From: Gemmatimonadota bacterium
GTDB lineage: Bacteria; 4572-55; J002
Assembly: GCA_003697105.1 (NCBI GenBank)
Contig: RFFQ01000013.1
Span: 17,902 to 81,901 of the forward strand
Direction: 5' to 3'
DNA: 64,000 nucleotides
Numbering within the stretch: the first letter of the stretch is position 1; each line of letters opens with the position of its first letter. Below are positions 28,670 to 39,268 of this stretch, one piece after another. Under the pieces are notes generated by a model that worked only from the letters and a program-made list of their open reading frames with translations, made no database searches and had not been told where the DNA came from. The position numbers were made by a program, and so were the translations under genes.

Positions 28670-28701
28670 CATCATTTGCCGCGTCACCTCGTGTCCTGTT
28701 T

Positions 28702-30198
28702 TTAATTCACGGATACCCATCCTTTTGCGCGCTCTAGGGCGTTTTTCCACCCGGCAATCAATGTTGCCACGTTAGCGTGATCCATCTGGGGCGTAAATCG
28801 CTGATCCACCTGATACTGTTTGGCGATGTCATCCAAATTCTCCCAATAACCGGTCGCCAATCCGGCGAGATATGCCGCGCCGAGTGCGGTTGTCTCCGAC
28901 ACACGAGGGCGAATGAGCGGCACCCCCAGAATATCCGCTTGGAATTGCATCAGCAGATTATTAACGGTTGCACCGCCATCTACCCGCAACTCGCGGATGG
29001 TAATGCCGGAATCCGCTTCCATTGCCGCCAGCACATCCCGTACTTGAAAGGCAATACTTTCCAATGCCGCCCGCGCCAGATGTGCCGCAGTGGTACCCCG
29101 TGTCAAGCCACAAATGGTGCCGCGCGCGTAGGAATCCCAGTGCGGAGCGCCTAATCCCGCAAACGCTGGTACCAGATAAACCCCACCGTTATCATTCACA
29201 TTTGTCGCAAGCGTTTCCACCTCCGCTGAGGAGCGAATAATACCCAACCCATCCCGCAACCATTGCACCACAGCGCCCGCGATGAAGATACTACCTTCCA
29301 ATGCGTACTCGGTTTTGCCCCCGATTTGCCACGCCACCGTTGAAAGCAAATTGTTGTGGGAGGTGATCGCCGTTTCGCCGGTGTTGAGCATCATAAAACA
29401 ACCCGTTCCGTACGTATTTTTAGACATCCCCGGTTGGGTGCAGACCTGCCCAAACAACGCCGCTTGCTGGTCACCAGCCATCCCAGCAATGAGCGCCGGA
29501 ACGGCGAAAATGGAATTATCCGTCATCCCGTATATCTCGCTGGAGGAGCGAACTTCTGGCAGTAATGCCCGGGGAATATCGAGCAATTCTAGCAGGTCAT
29601 CATCCCAATCAAGGGTATGGATGTTGAACAACAGAGTCCGGCTGGCGTTGCTGACATCGGTCAGATGCAATTTCCCCCCGCTCAACTTCCAGACCAACCA
29701 ACTATCCACCGTCCCAAAGGCAAGATGACCCGCTTTCGCCTTCTCCCGTGCGCCACCGACATTATCCAAAATCCATTTGATTTTGGTTGCAGAAAAATAG
29801 GCATCCACAAGCAGTCCCGTTTTCTGCTGAATCAGCCCCGCATGACCTTGCTCACGAAGCGCATCACATAACGGGGCGGTGCGCCGGTCTTGCCAGACAA
29901 TGGCATTAAAAATGGGTTCTCCCGTTTGGCGGTCCCAAATCAGGGTGGTCTCCCGTTGGTTGGTGATCCCGATCCCCGCAATCTGATCCCCGTGGAGTCC
30001 CATTCGAGCAATAGCTTCTGCCGCGACAGCCGCTTGAGACGCCCAAATTTCGTGCGGATCGTGCTCGACCCAGCCCGGTTGCGGGTAATATTGGGTGAAT
30101 TCCTTCTGTGCAATCGATTGAATCTCCCCACGCGAGTCAAATATCATCGCGCGAGAACTGGTTGTGCCCTGATCCAGAGCGAGAATGAAACGTTCCAT
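28702..30198 (-). CDS. glpK: glycerol kinase
   Basis: [74 protein letters not shown]. Confidence 0.96.
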   Translation of the reverse strand: MERFILALDQGTTSSRAMIFDSRGEIQSIAQKEFTQYYPQPGWVEHDPHEIWASQAAVAAEAIARMGLHGDQIAGIGITNQRETTLIWDRQTGEPIFNAIVWQDRRTAPLCDALREQGHAGLIQQKTGLLVDAYFSATKIKWILDNVGGAREKAKAGHLAFGTVDSWLVWKLSGGKLHLTDVSNASRTLLFNIHTLDWDDDLLELLDIPRALLPEVRSSSEIYGMTDNSIFAVPALIAGMAGDQQAALFGQVCTQPGMSKNTYGTGCFMMLNTGETAITSHNNLLSTVAWQIGGKTEYALEGSIFIAGAVVQWLRDGLGIIRSSAEVETLATNVNDNGGVYLVPAFAGLGAPHWDSYARGTICGLTRGTTAAHLARAALESIAFQVRDVLAAMEADSGITIRELRVDGGATVNNLLMQFQADILGVPLIRPRVSETTALGAAYLAGLATGYWENLDDIAKQYQVDQRFTPQMDHANVATLIAGWKNALERAKGWVSVN

Positions 30199-30373
30199 CA
30201 AAACCTCCTACGGATAGGATGAAAACAGGGTGAATCCATCTTGCGACATCACGATAAACCGATAACCTGCTAACAGAAAATCCTGAAAGGGTTGACAGCG
30301 TTCGACCAATCGTGTATTTTCACAGCGGTTGTTCATCTATTTTATTTCTTAATCTTAAATTTACGAGGATGTT

Positions 30374-31279
30374 ATGAGCATTGTAGTGGTTGGATCCGTC
30401 GCGCTAGATAGTGTGGAAACTCCGTTTGGTAAAGCCGAAAACGCCTTAGGGGGTTCGGCGACGTATTTTAGTGCGGCGGCAAGCTATTTTTCACCGGTCA
30501 ATATTGTCGCCGTGGTCGGGGATGATTTTCCGCAAGAGGATATTGAATTTTTGCGCGAACGCGGTGTCAATATGGAGGGTTTGGAAGTCATCAAAGGCGG
30601 TAAAACCTTTCATTGGAAAGGGTATTACGGCTATAATCTGAATGAAGCTCAGACCTTAGATACCCAATTAAATGTGTTTGAGACCTTCAACCCCCAATTA
30701 CCGGAATCCTACCGTAATAGTGATTATCTCTTTTTGGCAAACATTCACCCGGCGTTGCAACTCAGCGTCCTGGAGCAAGTCGAATCTCCCAAACTGATCG
30801 CCGTGGATTCCATGAATTTGTGGATTTCCGAAACACGGAATGAACTGTTGACCGTCCTCGGCAAAGTCGATATTGCCATGTTGAACGATGGAGAAGCCCG
30901 CCAACTTTCCGGGGAAGCAAACCTGATCAAAGCGGCAAAAGCCGTGCGCGAGATGGGTCCGAAAGTCGTGATCATCAAAAAAGGAGAACACGGTGTGGCG
31001 ATGTTTGGGGAAGATTCTTACTTTGTCTTGCCCGCATCCCCGGTAGAAGAGGTCAAAGACCCAACCGGCGCCGGCGACAGTTTTGCTGGAGGGTTTATGG
31101 GGTATATTGCCAAAGCCGGAAATTTGGAAGACCGCACCCTGCGGCGAGCCGTGGTTTATGGGAGCACCATCGCCTCATTCTGCGTGGAAGATTTCAGTTT
31201 GGAACGATACCGTACCCTGACGATGGAAGAGATTGAGGCACGTTACGAGACCTTTAAAGAGTTCTCCGCATTTGCGTAA
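30374..31279 (+). CDS. PfkB-family sugar/nucleoside kinase
   Basis: ALGGSATYFSAAASYFSP; C-terminal DPTGAGDSFAGGFMGY signature. Confidence 0.9.
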   Translation: MSIVVVGSVALDSVETPFGKAENALGGSATYFSAAASYFSPVNIVAVVGDDFPQEDIEFLRERGVNMEGLEVIKGGKTFHWKGYYGYNLNEAQTLDTQLNVFETFNPQLPESYRNSDYLFLANIHPALQLSVLEQVESPKLIAVDSMNLWISETRNELLTVLGKVDIAMLNDGEARQLSGEANLIKAAKAVREMGPKVVIIKKGEHGVAMFGEDSYFVLPASPVEEVKDPTGAGDSFAGGFMGYIAKAGNLEDRTLRRAVVYGSTIASFCVEDFSLERYRTLTMEEIEARYETFKEFSAFA

Positions 31280-32092
31280 TCAATCAAATTGAGTTGGTGG
31301 GTCATCCCGACGAACGGCTTCCAAAATCTGGGTGATTTCTTCCTCCGTGGGTTCTAAATCATGGCTATCGGCGCGACCTTCTACAAACTGCTGTAACAGA
31401 CGATTATCGGTGGTACGCGCATCCTCCGGCGTACCCCGATAAGCGATTTTGCCCTCGTGGAACATCACCATCCGGTCTGCAACTTTGAACGCGCTCTTCA
31501 TATCATGTGTGATGACAATCGAGGTGATAGAGAGATTTTCCCGTAAACGAATGATCAACTCGTTGATCACATCTGACATAATCGGGTCCAGACCGGTGGT
31601 GGGTTCATCATAGAGAACGTAATCCGGGTCCATAATGATTGCCCGAGCCAATCCAACCCGTTTGCGCATCCCTCCGCTTAATTCCGACGGGTTCAAATGT
31701 TCAATGTTATGTAATCCGACTAAATCCAAGCAATGGCTCACTTTTTTCTGGATCTCTTGAGGAGTCATATTGGTATGTTCGCGCAACGGCAACCCCACGT
31801 TTTCCGCTACCGTCAGCGAGTCAAACAACGCGCCACTCTGAAACAAAAAGCCAAACCGAATCCGGACTTCGTAGAGCCGTTTTTTGGTCATCTTAGCGAT
31901 TTCTTCCCCATCAACATAAACCGCCCCGCGATCCGGCGTGAGCAACCCGACGATGTGTTTAAGCATCACACTTTTCCCACAACCGGATCGACCCAGCACG
32001 ACGAAGGTTTCACCGTCATAAATGTCCATGCTGATACCACGCAAAACGTGCTTGGTACCAAAACTTTTATGTAAATCAACGATTTTGATCAT
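31280..32092 (-). CDS. ABC transporter ATP-binding protein, MlaF/Ttg2A-like
   Basis: LGRSGCGKSVMLKHIVGLL; SGGMRKRVGLARAIIMDPDYVLYDEPTTGLDPIMSDVI. Confidence 0.9.
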   Translation of the reverse strand: MIKIVDLHKSFGTKHVLRGISMDIYDGETFVVLGRSGCGKSVMLKHIVGLLTPDRGAVYVDGEEIAKMTKKRLYEVRIRFGFLFQSGALFDSLTVAENVGLPLREHTNMTPQEIQKKVSHCLDLVGLHNIEHLNPSELSGGMRKRVGLARAIIMDPDYVLYDEPTTGLDPIMSDVINELIIRLRENLSITSIVITHDMKSAFKVADRMVMFHEGKIAYRGTPEDARTTDNRLLQQFVEGRADSHDLEPTEEEITQILEAVRRDDPPTQFD

Positions 32093-32192
32093 ATTTTTCT
32101 CACGTGTCCGTTTTAAAATGCGTGACCGCCCTAATCTAGGAGAAATAGGATCGAAAGTCAATGTACAAATTTAACCAAGAGGATAGAGCTTT

Positions 32193-33239
32193 ATGCGATA
32201 TATTTCAACAACGATAGCCATTATGCTGGCGATGATTTACCTGACCGGTTGCCAGCAGAAGCCCTCCGGTCAAGCAACCTCAGAACACCAGCCCTCAACC
32301 CCCACCAAAACGCAATATCTCACGATTGGTACCGGGGGTGTAACGGGGGTTTATTTTCCGGTCGGTGGCGCCATTGCGAAACTAATTAACAGCGCCAATA
32401 CCGGTATCAACATTACGGTCGAATCAACCGGTGGCTCGGTCTTCAATGCCATTTCAATGGGAAATGGTCAGTTGGATTTGGGAATGACCCAATCGGATGT
32501 CGCCTATCAAGCATATCATGGCGAAGGCGAATTTGAAGGTAAAGCCATTGAATCGTTACGGGTACTGTTTAGCTTACACCCGGAACCGATGCACCTCATT
32601 GCTCGCCGGGATGCCAATATTACCCGCGTTACAGACCTTGCCGGAAAAAAAGTCAATCTGGGTAATCCGGGCTCCGGCACCTTGAACTTCGCGAACGCAA
32701 TTTTAGCGGCATATGGTATGTCTGAAGACGATTTGGGTAAAGCCGAATTTTTGAAAGCCTCTGAAGCGCCCGATTTCCTGCGGGACGGTCGAATTGACGC
32801 CTTTTTCTATCCCGCCGGCGTCGGCAATGCCGCCGTGCAGGATATTTGCACCACAACGGACGTGGTGCTTATTCCGATTATGGATGACGCCGCCGAGACG
32901 CTCATTCGGGAAAATCCGTATTATGCCAAATCGGTCATTCCGCCAGGTATTTATAACTCGGTAGATGAACCCGTGCCAACTGTGGGAGTCAAAGCGTTAT
33001 TTTCCACCACAACCCGCATCAGTGAAGAAACAGCCTATACCATCGTTAAAACAGTGTTGGATAATTTTGAGGCATTTAAGGCGGCTCATGGCGCGCTGGC
33101 TTCGTTGGAACCGGCAAATTTACTGGAAGCCATCCCCATTGATCTCCATCCGGGCAGTGAGCGGGCATTTAAGGAAGCCGGTTTAATTGGAGAGAAGCAG
33201 AGTACCCCGGCGGAAGACAGCACGGCAACACCGGAATAA
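32193..33239 (+). CDS. TAXI-family TRAP transporter solute-binding lipoprotein
   Basis: Lipobox YLTGC; LTIGTGGVTGVYFPVGGAIAKLIN...VESTGGSVFNAISMGNGQLDLGMTQSDVAYQAY. Confidence 0.92.
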   Translation: MRYISTTIAIMLAMIYLTGCQQKPSGQATSEHQPSTPTKTQYLTIGTGGVTGVYFPVGGAIAKLINSANTGINITVESTGGSVFNAISMGNGQLDLGMTQSDVAYQAYHGEGEFEGKAIESLRVLFSLHPEPMHLIARRDANITRVTDLAGKKVNLGNPGSGTLNFANAILAAYGMSEDDLGKAEFLKASEAPDFLRDGRIDAFFYPAGVGNAAVQDICTTTDVVLIPIMDDAAETLIRENPYYAKSVIPPGIYNSVDEPVPTVGVKALFSTTTRISEETAYTIVKTVLDNFEAFKAAHGALASLEPANLLEAIPIDLHPGSERAFKEAGLIGEKQSTPAEDSTATPE

Positions 33240-33297
33240 TCCTTATCAGAGGTTGTTTTATCCAAGGCGGAGAGGGTAGCTTCTTCGCCTCTTTTTA

Positions 33298-33330
33298 TAT
33301 AAAAACCCGGTCTCACTGCCGTAAGACCGG
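33298..33330 (-). terminator. intrinsic terminator for the minus-strand oxidoreductase operon
   Basis: Minus strand CCCGGTCT-N10-AGACCGGG-TTTTTATAT. Confidence 0.75.
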
Positions 33331-33382
33331 GCTCACCCACCCTTCACAAAACCTGTTAGGAGGAGGTTTTGAGGAGGAAAAC

Positions 33383-34822
33383 TTATAAACCTTCCTTAAT
33401 GGCTTTAACTCCCCATTTGAAGGCTTCTTCATTCATCGGAATCATCGCACATTTGTGCGCCAACGCTTGCCGGATGGCAGTCAAAAAAGTCTCTTCTGGG
33501 AAAAGATTCGTCACCGCCTGTAAGGCACCCAACGCCACAATATTTTTCACGACGGCTCGACCCAAATCAACGGCAATTTCCGTGAACGGCACACCGTACA
33601 TCTGCGTGTTGTGGTTGAATGATGGCGGGTCACTAATGACGGAGCTGTTATAGAGGATCACGCCGCCCGGGGCGACATCGGGACCAAATTTGACCAAACT
33701 CGGCATATTGAACGCAATCAATACGTTCGGCTTTGGTGATGCCGGTGATAGCACTTCATCCTTGGCAATGTGAACATCCGCATACGAGGTGCCCCCTCGC
33801 GATTCGGGACCATAGCTTGGGATGTGAGTCGCATCAAAACCTTCGTTAATCGCCATTTGGGTCAATAACAAGGCGGCGGTTTGTGCACCATCACCACCGG
33901 CACCCGCCAGTTTAAAGGAAATATCATACGGGTGCAGATGTTCCGGGAATTTGCTGGCAAAACGGGGGGCGGCTTCTCGTGCACCACCGGTGATAATATC
34001 GGTCACTTTTTCCGGATCATGGATCGGATAAAACGGTTTGAATTCGCGCTCTGGGGCGATCTCTTCAATGATGTCCTTTTTCACGCCGAGGGGAAAGATC
34101 GGCACCATGTTCTCTTCGACCCATTTTTCGGTCTCTAAAGTGGAAAGTTTAAGATGAGTGGGGCATTCCGCCAACACCTCGATAAAGGTAAATCCTTTGT
34201 TTTCAACCTGATATTGAATGCCCTTTTTGATTGCTTTTTTCGCCCGATTGCGTTGCTTATTGTTAAATAGCGCAACCCGTTCCACATAGACGGGACCATC
34301 CAATCCGGCGATAAGTTCTGCTACCCGGAAAGGTTGCCCCATAAAATTATTCCGTCCGTAGGGTGAAGTAGATGTTTTTTGGCTCATTAACGTGGTTGGC
34401 GCCATCTGGCCACCGGTCATCCCATAAATGGCATTGTTGATGAAAATAACGGTAATCGGTAGCCCAATCTGCGCACTGTGGACAATCTCTGCCAACCCAA
34501 TCGAGGCTAAATCACCATCCCCTTGATAACTGATCACAATGGATTCAGGGTTTGCCAGTTTATGTCCCAGTGCTACAACCGGTGCCCGGCCATGTGCCGC
34601 TTGGGAATTCCCCACATCCATATAATAGTACAAAAAGACACTACACCCAACCGGAGAAATCGCCACGGTACGATCTTGAATCCCCAATTCATCAATCGCT
34701 TCTGCCATATACTTATGAGCCAAGCCGTGTCCGCAACCCGGACAGTAGTGAGTCGCGTGACCTTTTAAACCTTTTCCGTGAGCATGTCGATCAAATTTAT
34801 CATAAAATGCACTGACACTCAT
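33383..34822 (-). CDS. 2-oxoacid:ferredoxin oxidoreductase, fused beta (TPP) and gamma subunits
   Basis: HYCPGCGHGLAHKYMAEAIDELG..YQGDGDLASIGLAEIVHSAQIG (TPP); C-terminal FKLAGAGGDGAQTAALLLTQMAINEGFDATHIPSYGPESRGGTSYADVHI (gamma). Confidence 0.9.
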   Translation of the reverse strand: MSVSAFYDKFDRHAHGKGLKGHATHYCPGCGHGLAHKYMAEAIDELGIQDRTVAISPVGCSVFLYYYMDVGNSQAAHGRAPVVALGHKLANPESIVISYQGDGDLASIGLAEIVHSAQIGLPITVIFINNAIYGMTGGQMAPTTLMSQKTSTSPYGRNNFMGQPFRVAELIAGLDGPVYVERVALFNNKQRNRAKKAIKKGIQYQVENKGFTFIEVLAECPTHLKLSTLETEKWVEENMVPIFPLGVKKDIIEEIAPEREFKPFYPIHDPEKVTDIITGGAREAAPRFASKFPEHLHPYDISFKLAGAGGDGAQTAALLLTQMAINEGFDATHIPSYGPESRGGTSYADVHIAKDEVLSPASPKPNVLIAFNMPSLVKFGPDVAPGGVILYNSSVISDPPSFNHNTQMYGVPFTEIAVDLGRAVVKNIVALGALQAVTNLFPEETFLTAIRQALAHKCAMIPMNEEAFKWGVKAIKEGL

Positions 34823-36303
34823 GCGGACACCTCCTTTAGCGAAAGAACTTTTTCGACAATTTCGTGTTGTTGCGGTAAAATTCCGCCGAAATGCCGGATC
34901 GCCTCAATCGGAGGATGATTCTGGAGACCGGCTTTACTCAGTGCCAGCCGCAATTCATCTTCCAACTGACCGTTACTAGCTTCTGCCATGACGATCCGGT
35001 TGGCGTTTTTCAGCACCGGTTTCAGCAGATCAATGGGAAAGGGCCAAACGGTAATTGGACGGAACAGACCCGCTTTGATGCCCTTATCCCGCAACTCCTG
35101 TACGGCGCCTTTTGCCATCCGGGAAGGTGTGTTACATGCCATGATGATCACCTCAGCATCATCACAGTAGAACACATCGGCTCGTTGTTCGTTCGCTATC
35201 ATTTCCTCATATTTTTGATTCAGATGTGCATTATGCTCTTCTAGGTCTGTTTCGGAAAGTTGAATTGAGCAAATCAAATTACCGCGATGATTCCGGTCGC
35301 CATAAACTGCCCATTCGGGGATACCGGGTTTGCGCATGGTTTGCGGTAACATCACTTTACCCGTCATCTGACCCAGATACCCATCGGCTAAAATCACCAC
35401 CGGATTGCGATATTTGAAACTAAGTTCAAACGCCAGCATGGTCAAATCGAGCATTTCCTGCGGGGTAGAAGGAGTCAGCACCACAGCATGGGTATTTCCA
35501 TGACCCAAACCGCGACAAGCAAGTTTAATATCGGCTTGCTCTGGGGCAATATTGCCGAGACCGGGACCCCCCCGCATCACATTGATGAAAACGCCCGGCA
35601 CTTCCGCACCGATCATATATGAGATACCTTCCAACATTAAGCTAAAGCCGGGTGAAGAAGTAAAGGTCATGGAAGCTAACCCTGCACCGCCGGTACCATA
35701 CATCATATTTACCGTAGCCACTTCACTCACCGCTTGAAAAAAGACACCATCCAGTAGCGGTTGCAACTTTGCCATTAACTCCGCACCTTCGGTGGAAGGA
35801 GTAATCGGGTAGCCATAAAAATGACGACAACCGGCTAAAACTGCCCCGACTGCCGCCGCGTATGTTCCTTTTAGGACCAAAGGTTCTTTATGCGATAGTG
35901 GTACCATCTCGTCCGGTATGGGTTGGGGCGTTGGTGCCGAAGTGTGGCGCGGACCAAACAATGCTGAAGGGTCTTCTAGTTCATAGTCAGATTGAATATA
36001 TTCTTTAACATCATCAAAGTTAATTAAGCCTTCCAGCTTTTCTTTGGCGAACCCTGCCCCATCTGTACCCAGATAGCGCAAACTTAAGCCAAAAGGTTCT
36101 GGACAAGCGCTGACACATAAGCCACAACCATTACATTTTTCCAGATCGAGATTTACCGGGATAAGCCCCGTTAAAGGGTTAATTTCGGTGCCCATCGTTA
36201 TGCAATCTTTCGTACATGCTTCGATACAGCGCCCGCACCCCTTGCAATACTCTGGAAACAGAAAAGGCTTTGGCTTCTCTTTAAGCTTGGATACTTTTGC
36301 CAT
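34819..36303 (-). CDS. 2-oxoacid:ferredoxin oxidoreductase, fused 2[4Fe-4S] ferredoxin (delta) and alpha subunits
   Basis: CKGCGRCIEACTKDC...CNGCGLCVSACPEP then KGTYAAAVGAVLAGCRHFYGYPITPSTEGAELMA; ATGA overlap with the downstream gene. Confidence 0.92.
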   Translation of the reverse strand: MAKVSKLKEKPKPFLFPEYCKGCGRCIEACTKDCITMGTEINPLTGLIPVNLDLEKCNGCGLCVSACPEPFGLSLRYLGTDGAGFAKEKLEGLINFDDVKEYIQSDYELEDPSALFGPRHTSAPTPQPIPDEMVPLSHKEPLVLKGTYAAAVGAVLAGCRHFYGYPITPSTEGAELMAKLQPLLDGVFFQAVSEVATVNMMYGTGGAGLASMTFTSSPGFSLMLEGISYMIGAEVPGVFINVMRGGPGLGNIAPEQADIKLACRGLGHGNTHAVVLTPSTPQEMLDLTMLAFELSFKYRNPVVILADGYLGQMTGKVMLPQTMRKPGIPEWAVYGDRNHRGNLICSIQLSETDLEEHNAHLNQKYEEMIANEQRADVFYCDDAEVIIMACNTPSRMAKGAVQELRDKGIKAGLFRPITVWPFPIDLLKPVLKNANRIVMAEASNGQLEDELRLALSKAGLQNHPPIEAIRHFGGILPQQHEIVEKVLSLKEVSA

Positions 36304-36567
36304 GCGTCTGCTCCTTACTATATGAGGGTTAGCTATAAGTCCAGCATTAATGAAAGTCATTAATGCTATTTATTATCGGATATATTTAATAGTCGATAGT
36401 TTAGTCCATTTTAATACTTTATTGACTATCCGTCAAGAGATATTTTCATCTTTTAATAAAAAAGAGAAGAATACGGGTGAGTTCCGGGTGTGAGCGGTAA
36501 CAGGGGCGGCGCCGTGTGAAAGCGCGCCGCTCCTGTGCATTATTTGAGGTATTTAAAAGAAAATGTG

Positions 36568-36855
36568 TTAATCAAGGGAAGTGCGGGCAAGAAGTCGAGT
36601 TTTGCGGAGAACTAACCACACAATCACAAAATCCAACACAGCGCTACCTAACAAACCCACTAACGATTGAATTTCCAGATACTTTTCGGTGTAAACATAT
36701 AAACCTAAATTGGCAATACCAAACAAAAACCACGAAAACCAACTCACTCCCTCCACATGGTGGGAACGAAAAATTTTAATCAGTTGAATAACCGTAGCCG
36801 TCGGAATAATAATACCGGGCAACCAACCCATCCACGTAACAATATTTGGTGGCAT
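36568..36855 (-). CDS. small PQ-loop / SemiSWEET-like membrane protein
   Basis: 95 aa, three hydrophobic helices; ATVIQLIKIFRSHHVEGVSWFSWFLFGIANLGLYVY. Confidence 0.65.
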   Translation of the reverse strand: MPPNIVTWMGWLPGIIIPTATVIQLIKIFRSHHVEGVSWFSWFLFGIANLGLYVYTEKYLEIQSLVGLLGSAVLDFVIVWLVLRKTRLLARTSLD

Positions 36856-37039
36856 TATAAATAATCTCCATTAATTGAAAGGTGACAAAACAAGCAACTC
36901 TGACATTTTCATCAGTGAAGATACGATCTATCCCGAAAAAATGAAAGAGTCTGGTTTAAAAAATTGCGTTTAAACCAGACTCAACAACAGGAACATCCCC
37001 CCAATGGTAGTCAGGGGGTTTTCTTCTCCCTCCCGAACC

Positions 37040-39268
37040 TTACGAAAACAAGCGTACCAGTGTCGCCACCAATACGGTCACCACAACTCCGATGCCGAGT
37101 GGCAACAGGGCACCGATAGCCGTCCACTTCGCACTTTTTGTTTCCTTCCAAATGGTCAAAATGGTGGTAGAACACGGATTGTGTAACAAGGCAAACAACA
37201 TCAAATTCACCGCCGTCAGGATCGTCCATCCAGCGTGATCAACCAGCAACGCGCGTAACTGGCTCATTTCTTCCAATTGAAACATCATTCCGGCGTTCGC
37301 ATAGCCCATCAAAATGGTCGGGACGACAATCTCATTTGCCGGAATCGCGACAATATAGGATAGCAAAATGATCCCATCCAAACCCATCAGATGACCCAGC
37401 GGTTGCAAAAATCCAGCGATATGTTGAGTCAAAGAGACACCACCAACCGTGATGTTGCCTAACAACCAAATGATCCCCCCCGCCGGCGCCGCCATGATAA
37501 TCGCCCGCCAGAGCACAAATATCGTGCGGTCAATCAGTGAGGTATAGAGAATCTGACCCACATTCGGTTTGCGGTAAGGTGGCAGTTCCAGCGTGAAGCT
37601 ACTGGCTTCCCCTTTCAACAGTGTGCGGGAAAGCATCCAAGAAACCCCAAAGGTAAACGCAATCCCGATCAGGACGACACCTGTGACCGTACCGGCGGCG
37701 ATCAGGGAAGCAACTACTGGCGGGAAAGACGCCGCCATAAAAATCACGGCCAGCATAATCAAGGTGGGGAACCGCCCATTACACGGCACAAAATTGTTGG
37801 TTACAATGGCAAGAAGCCGTTCGCGTGGGGATTCAATAATTCGGGTGGAGATGACCCCCGCGGCATTACAGCCAAACCCCATGCTCATGGTCAAGGCTTG
37901 CTTGCCGTGCGCTCCAGCTTTTTTGAAGAGCCAATCCAGATTGAATGCGACCCGGGGCAAATAGCCTAAATCCTCCAAAATGGTAAATAGCGGGAAAAAT
38001 ATCGCCATCGGGGGCAACATCACGGAAACAACCCACGCTAACCCCCGGAACACACCATGTGCCACAAACCCAGTCAACCACCACGGCGAACCCAGTATGT
38101 TCATCAATCCGGCTAACTGATCCTCAACCCAAAACAGACCGGACGCCAGCATTGATGAGGGGACATTAGCGCCAGCAATGGTCAACCAAAAAATACCCGC
38201 CAGTAACAGAAACATAAGCGGTAATCCCCAAACTGGTGAAGTGACCCAGCGATCAATCTTTTGATCCAAATCGTACTTTTTATGAGAATCCGTGCGAATA
38301 ACCCGATCCGCAATCATTTCCGCATTATTGTACAGGTCGATCACGACCATATCTCGAAAGTTGCGGCTCAACCGGGATCGAATTTGACTCGCCGTTTGTA
38401 ATAACGACCGCCCCGATCCGGAAGGGTCATTCTTACTGACGGAAGTACCCTCTTCGCGCCCGTTTTCGTTTCCATTCTCTTCAAGGAAAATCTGCCACTC
38501 ATTCCGTTCAATGGCTTGTTGCACGCGGATATCTCCGTCCAATAATCGCATTGCCACCCAACGGGCGTTCGGTAACTCTGGAAATTGGGCTTCAATGAGT
38601 GGTGTTAATTGGTCGAGTGCCGCTTGCAACTGCGGGTTAACCGTTGCACGGCGTGGATTTGTACGGATACGCCCATTGACCACTTCAGACACAGCTTGCA
38701 CCAACAAATGCAGCCCATCTCCGGTCTGAGCGACCGTAGGAACGACCGGCACACCCAACTCCTTCGCTAATTTACGATGATCCACCTCGATTCCCCGCCG
38801 TTTTGCCTCATCCATCAGATTGAGGCAAACAACCACTTTACCGGTAATCTCCAAAATCTGCAACACGAGATTGAGATTGCGTTCCAACACCGTGGCATCC
38901 ACTACGACAATCGTACAATCCGGTTGTCCGAACAGCAAGAAGTCCCGGGCGATTTCTTCATCAACCGATGCCGAAAGTAATGAATAGGTACCCGGAAGAT
39001 CGATCAATTTATAAGTTTTACCGGCTTGCGAAAAACCGCCTTCGGCACGGGAAACCGTCTTACCCGGCCAATTGCCAGTATGTTGTTTCAGACCGGTTAA
39101 TTTGTTGAAGACCGTACTCTTTCCAGTGTTGGGATTCCCTGCCAGTGCGACCACGTAATCCCATTTTTGGACATCAATCCCCAAGCGAGACAAATTCAAC
39201 TGGCAGGTATCACAGGCACTGCCAAATACACTTGACTTAGGCTGGTGAACTTCAGTTGTGGTTGCCAT
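37040..39268 (-). CDS. feoB: ferrous iron transport protein B
   Basis: VALAGNPNTGKSTVFNKLTGLKQHTGNWPGKTV; DLPGTYSL; FeoB membrane core including MSMGFGCNAAGVISTRIIESPRERLLAIVTNNFVPCNGRFPTLI. Confidence 0.96.
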   Translation of the reverse strand: MATTTEVHQPKSSVFGSACDTCQLNLSRLGIDVQKWDYVVALAGNPNTGKSTVFNKLTGLKQHTGNWPGKTVSRAEGGFSQAGKTYKLIDLPGTYSLLSASVDEEIARDFLLFGQPDCTIVVVDATVLERNLNLVLQILEITGKVVVCLNLMDEAKRRGIEVDHRKLAKELGVPVVPTVAQTGDGLHLLVQAVSEVVNGRIRTNPRRATVNPQLQAALDQLTPLIEAQFPELPNARWVAMRLLDGDIRVQQAIERNEWQIFLEENGNENGREEGTSVSKNDPSGSGRSLLQTASQIRSRLSRNFRDMVVIDLYNNAEMIADRVIRTDSHKKYDLDQKIDRWVTSPVWGLPLMFLLLAGIFWLTIAGANVPSSMLASGLFWVEDQLAGLMNILGSPWWLTGFVAHGVFRGLAWVVSVMLPPMAIFFPLFTILEDLGYLPRVAFNLDWLFKKAGAHGKQALTMSMGFGCNAAGVISTRIIESPRERLLAIVTNNFVPCNGRFPTLIMLAVIFMAASFPPVVASLIAAGTVTGVVLIGIAFTFGVSWMLSRTLLKGEASSFTLELPPYRKPNVGQILYTSLIDRTIFVLWRAIIMAAPAGGIIWLLGNITVGGVSLTQHIAGFLQPLGHLMGLDGIILLSYIVAIPANEIVVPTILMGYANAGMMFQLEEMSQLRALLVDHAGWTILTAVNLMLFALLHNPCSTTILTIWKETKSAKWTAIGALLPLGIGVVVTVLVATLVRLFS

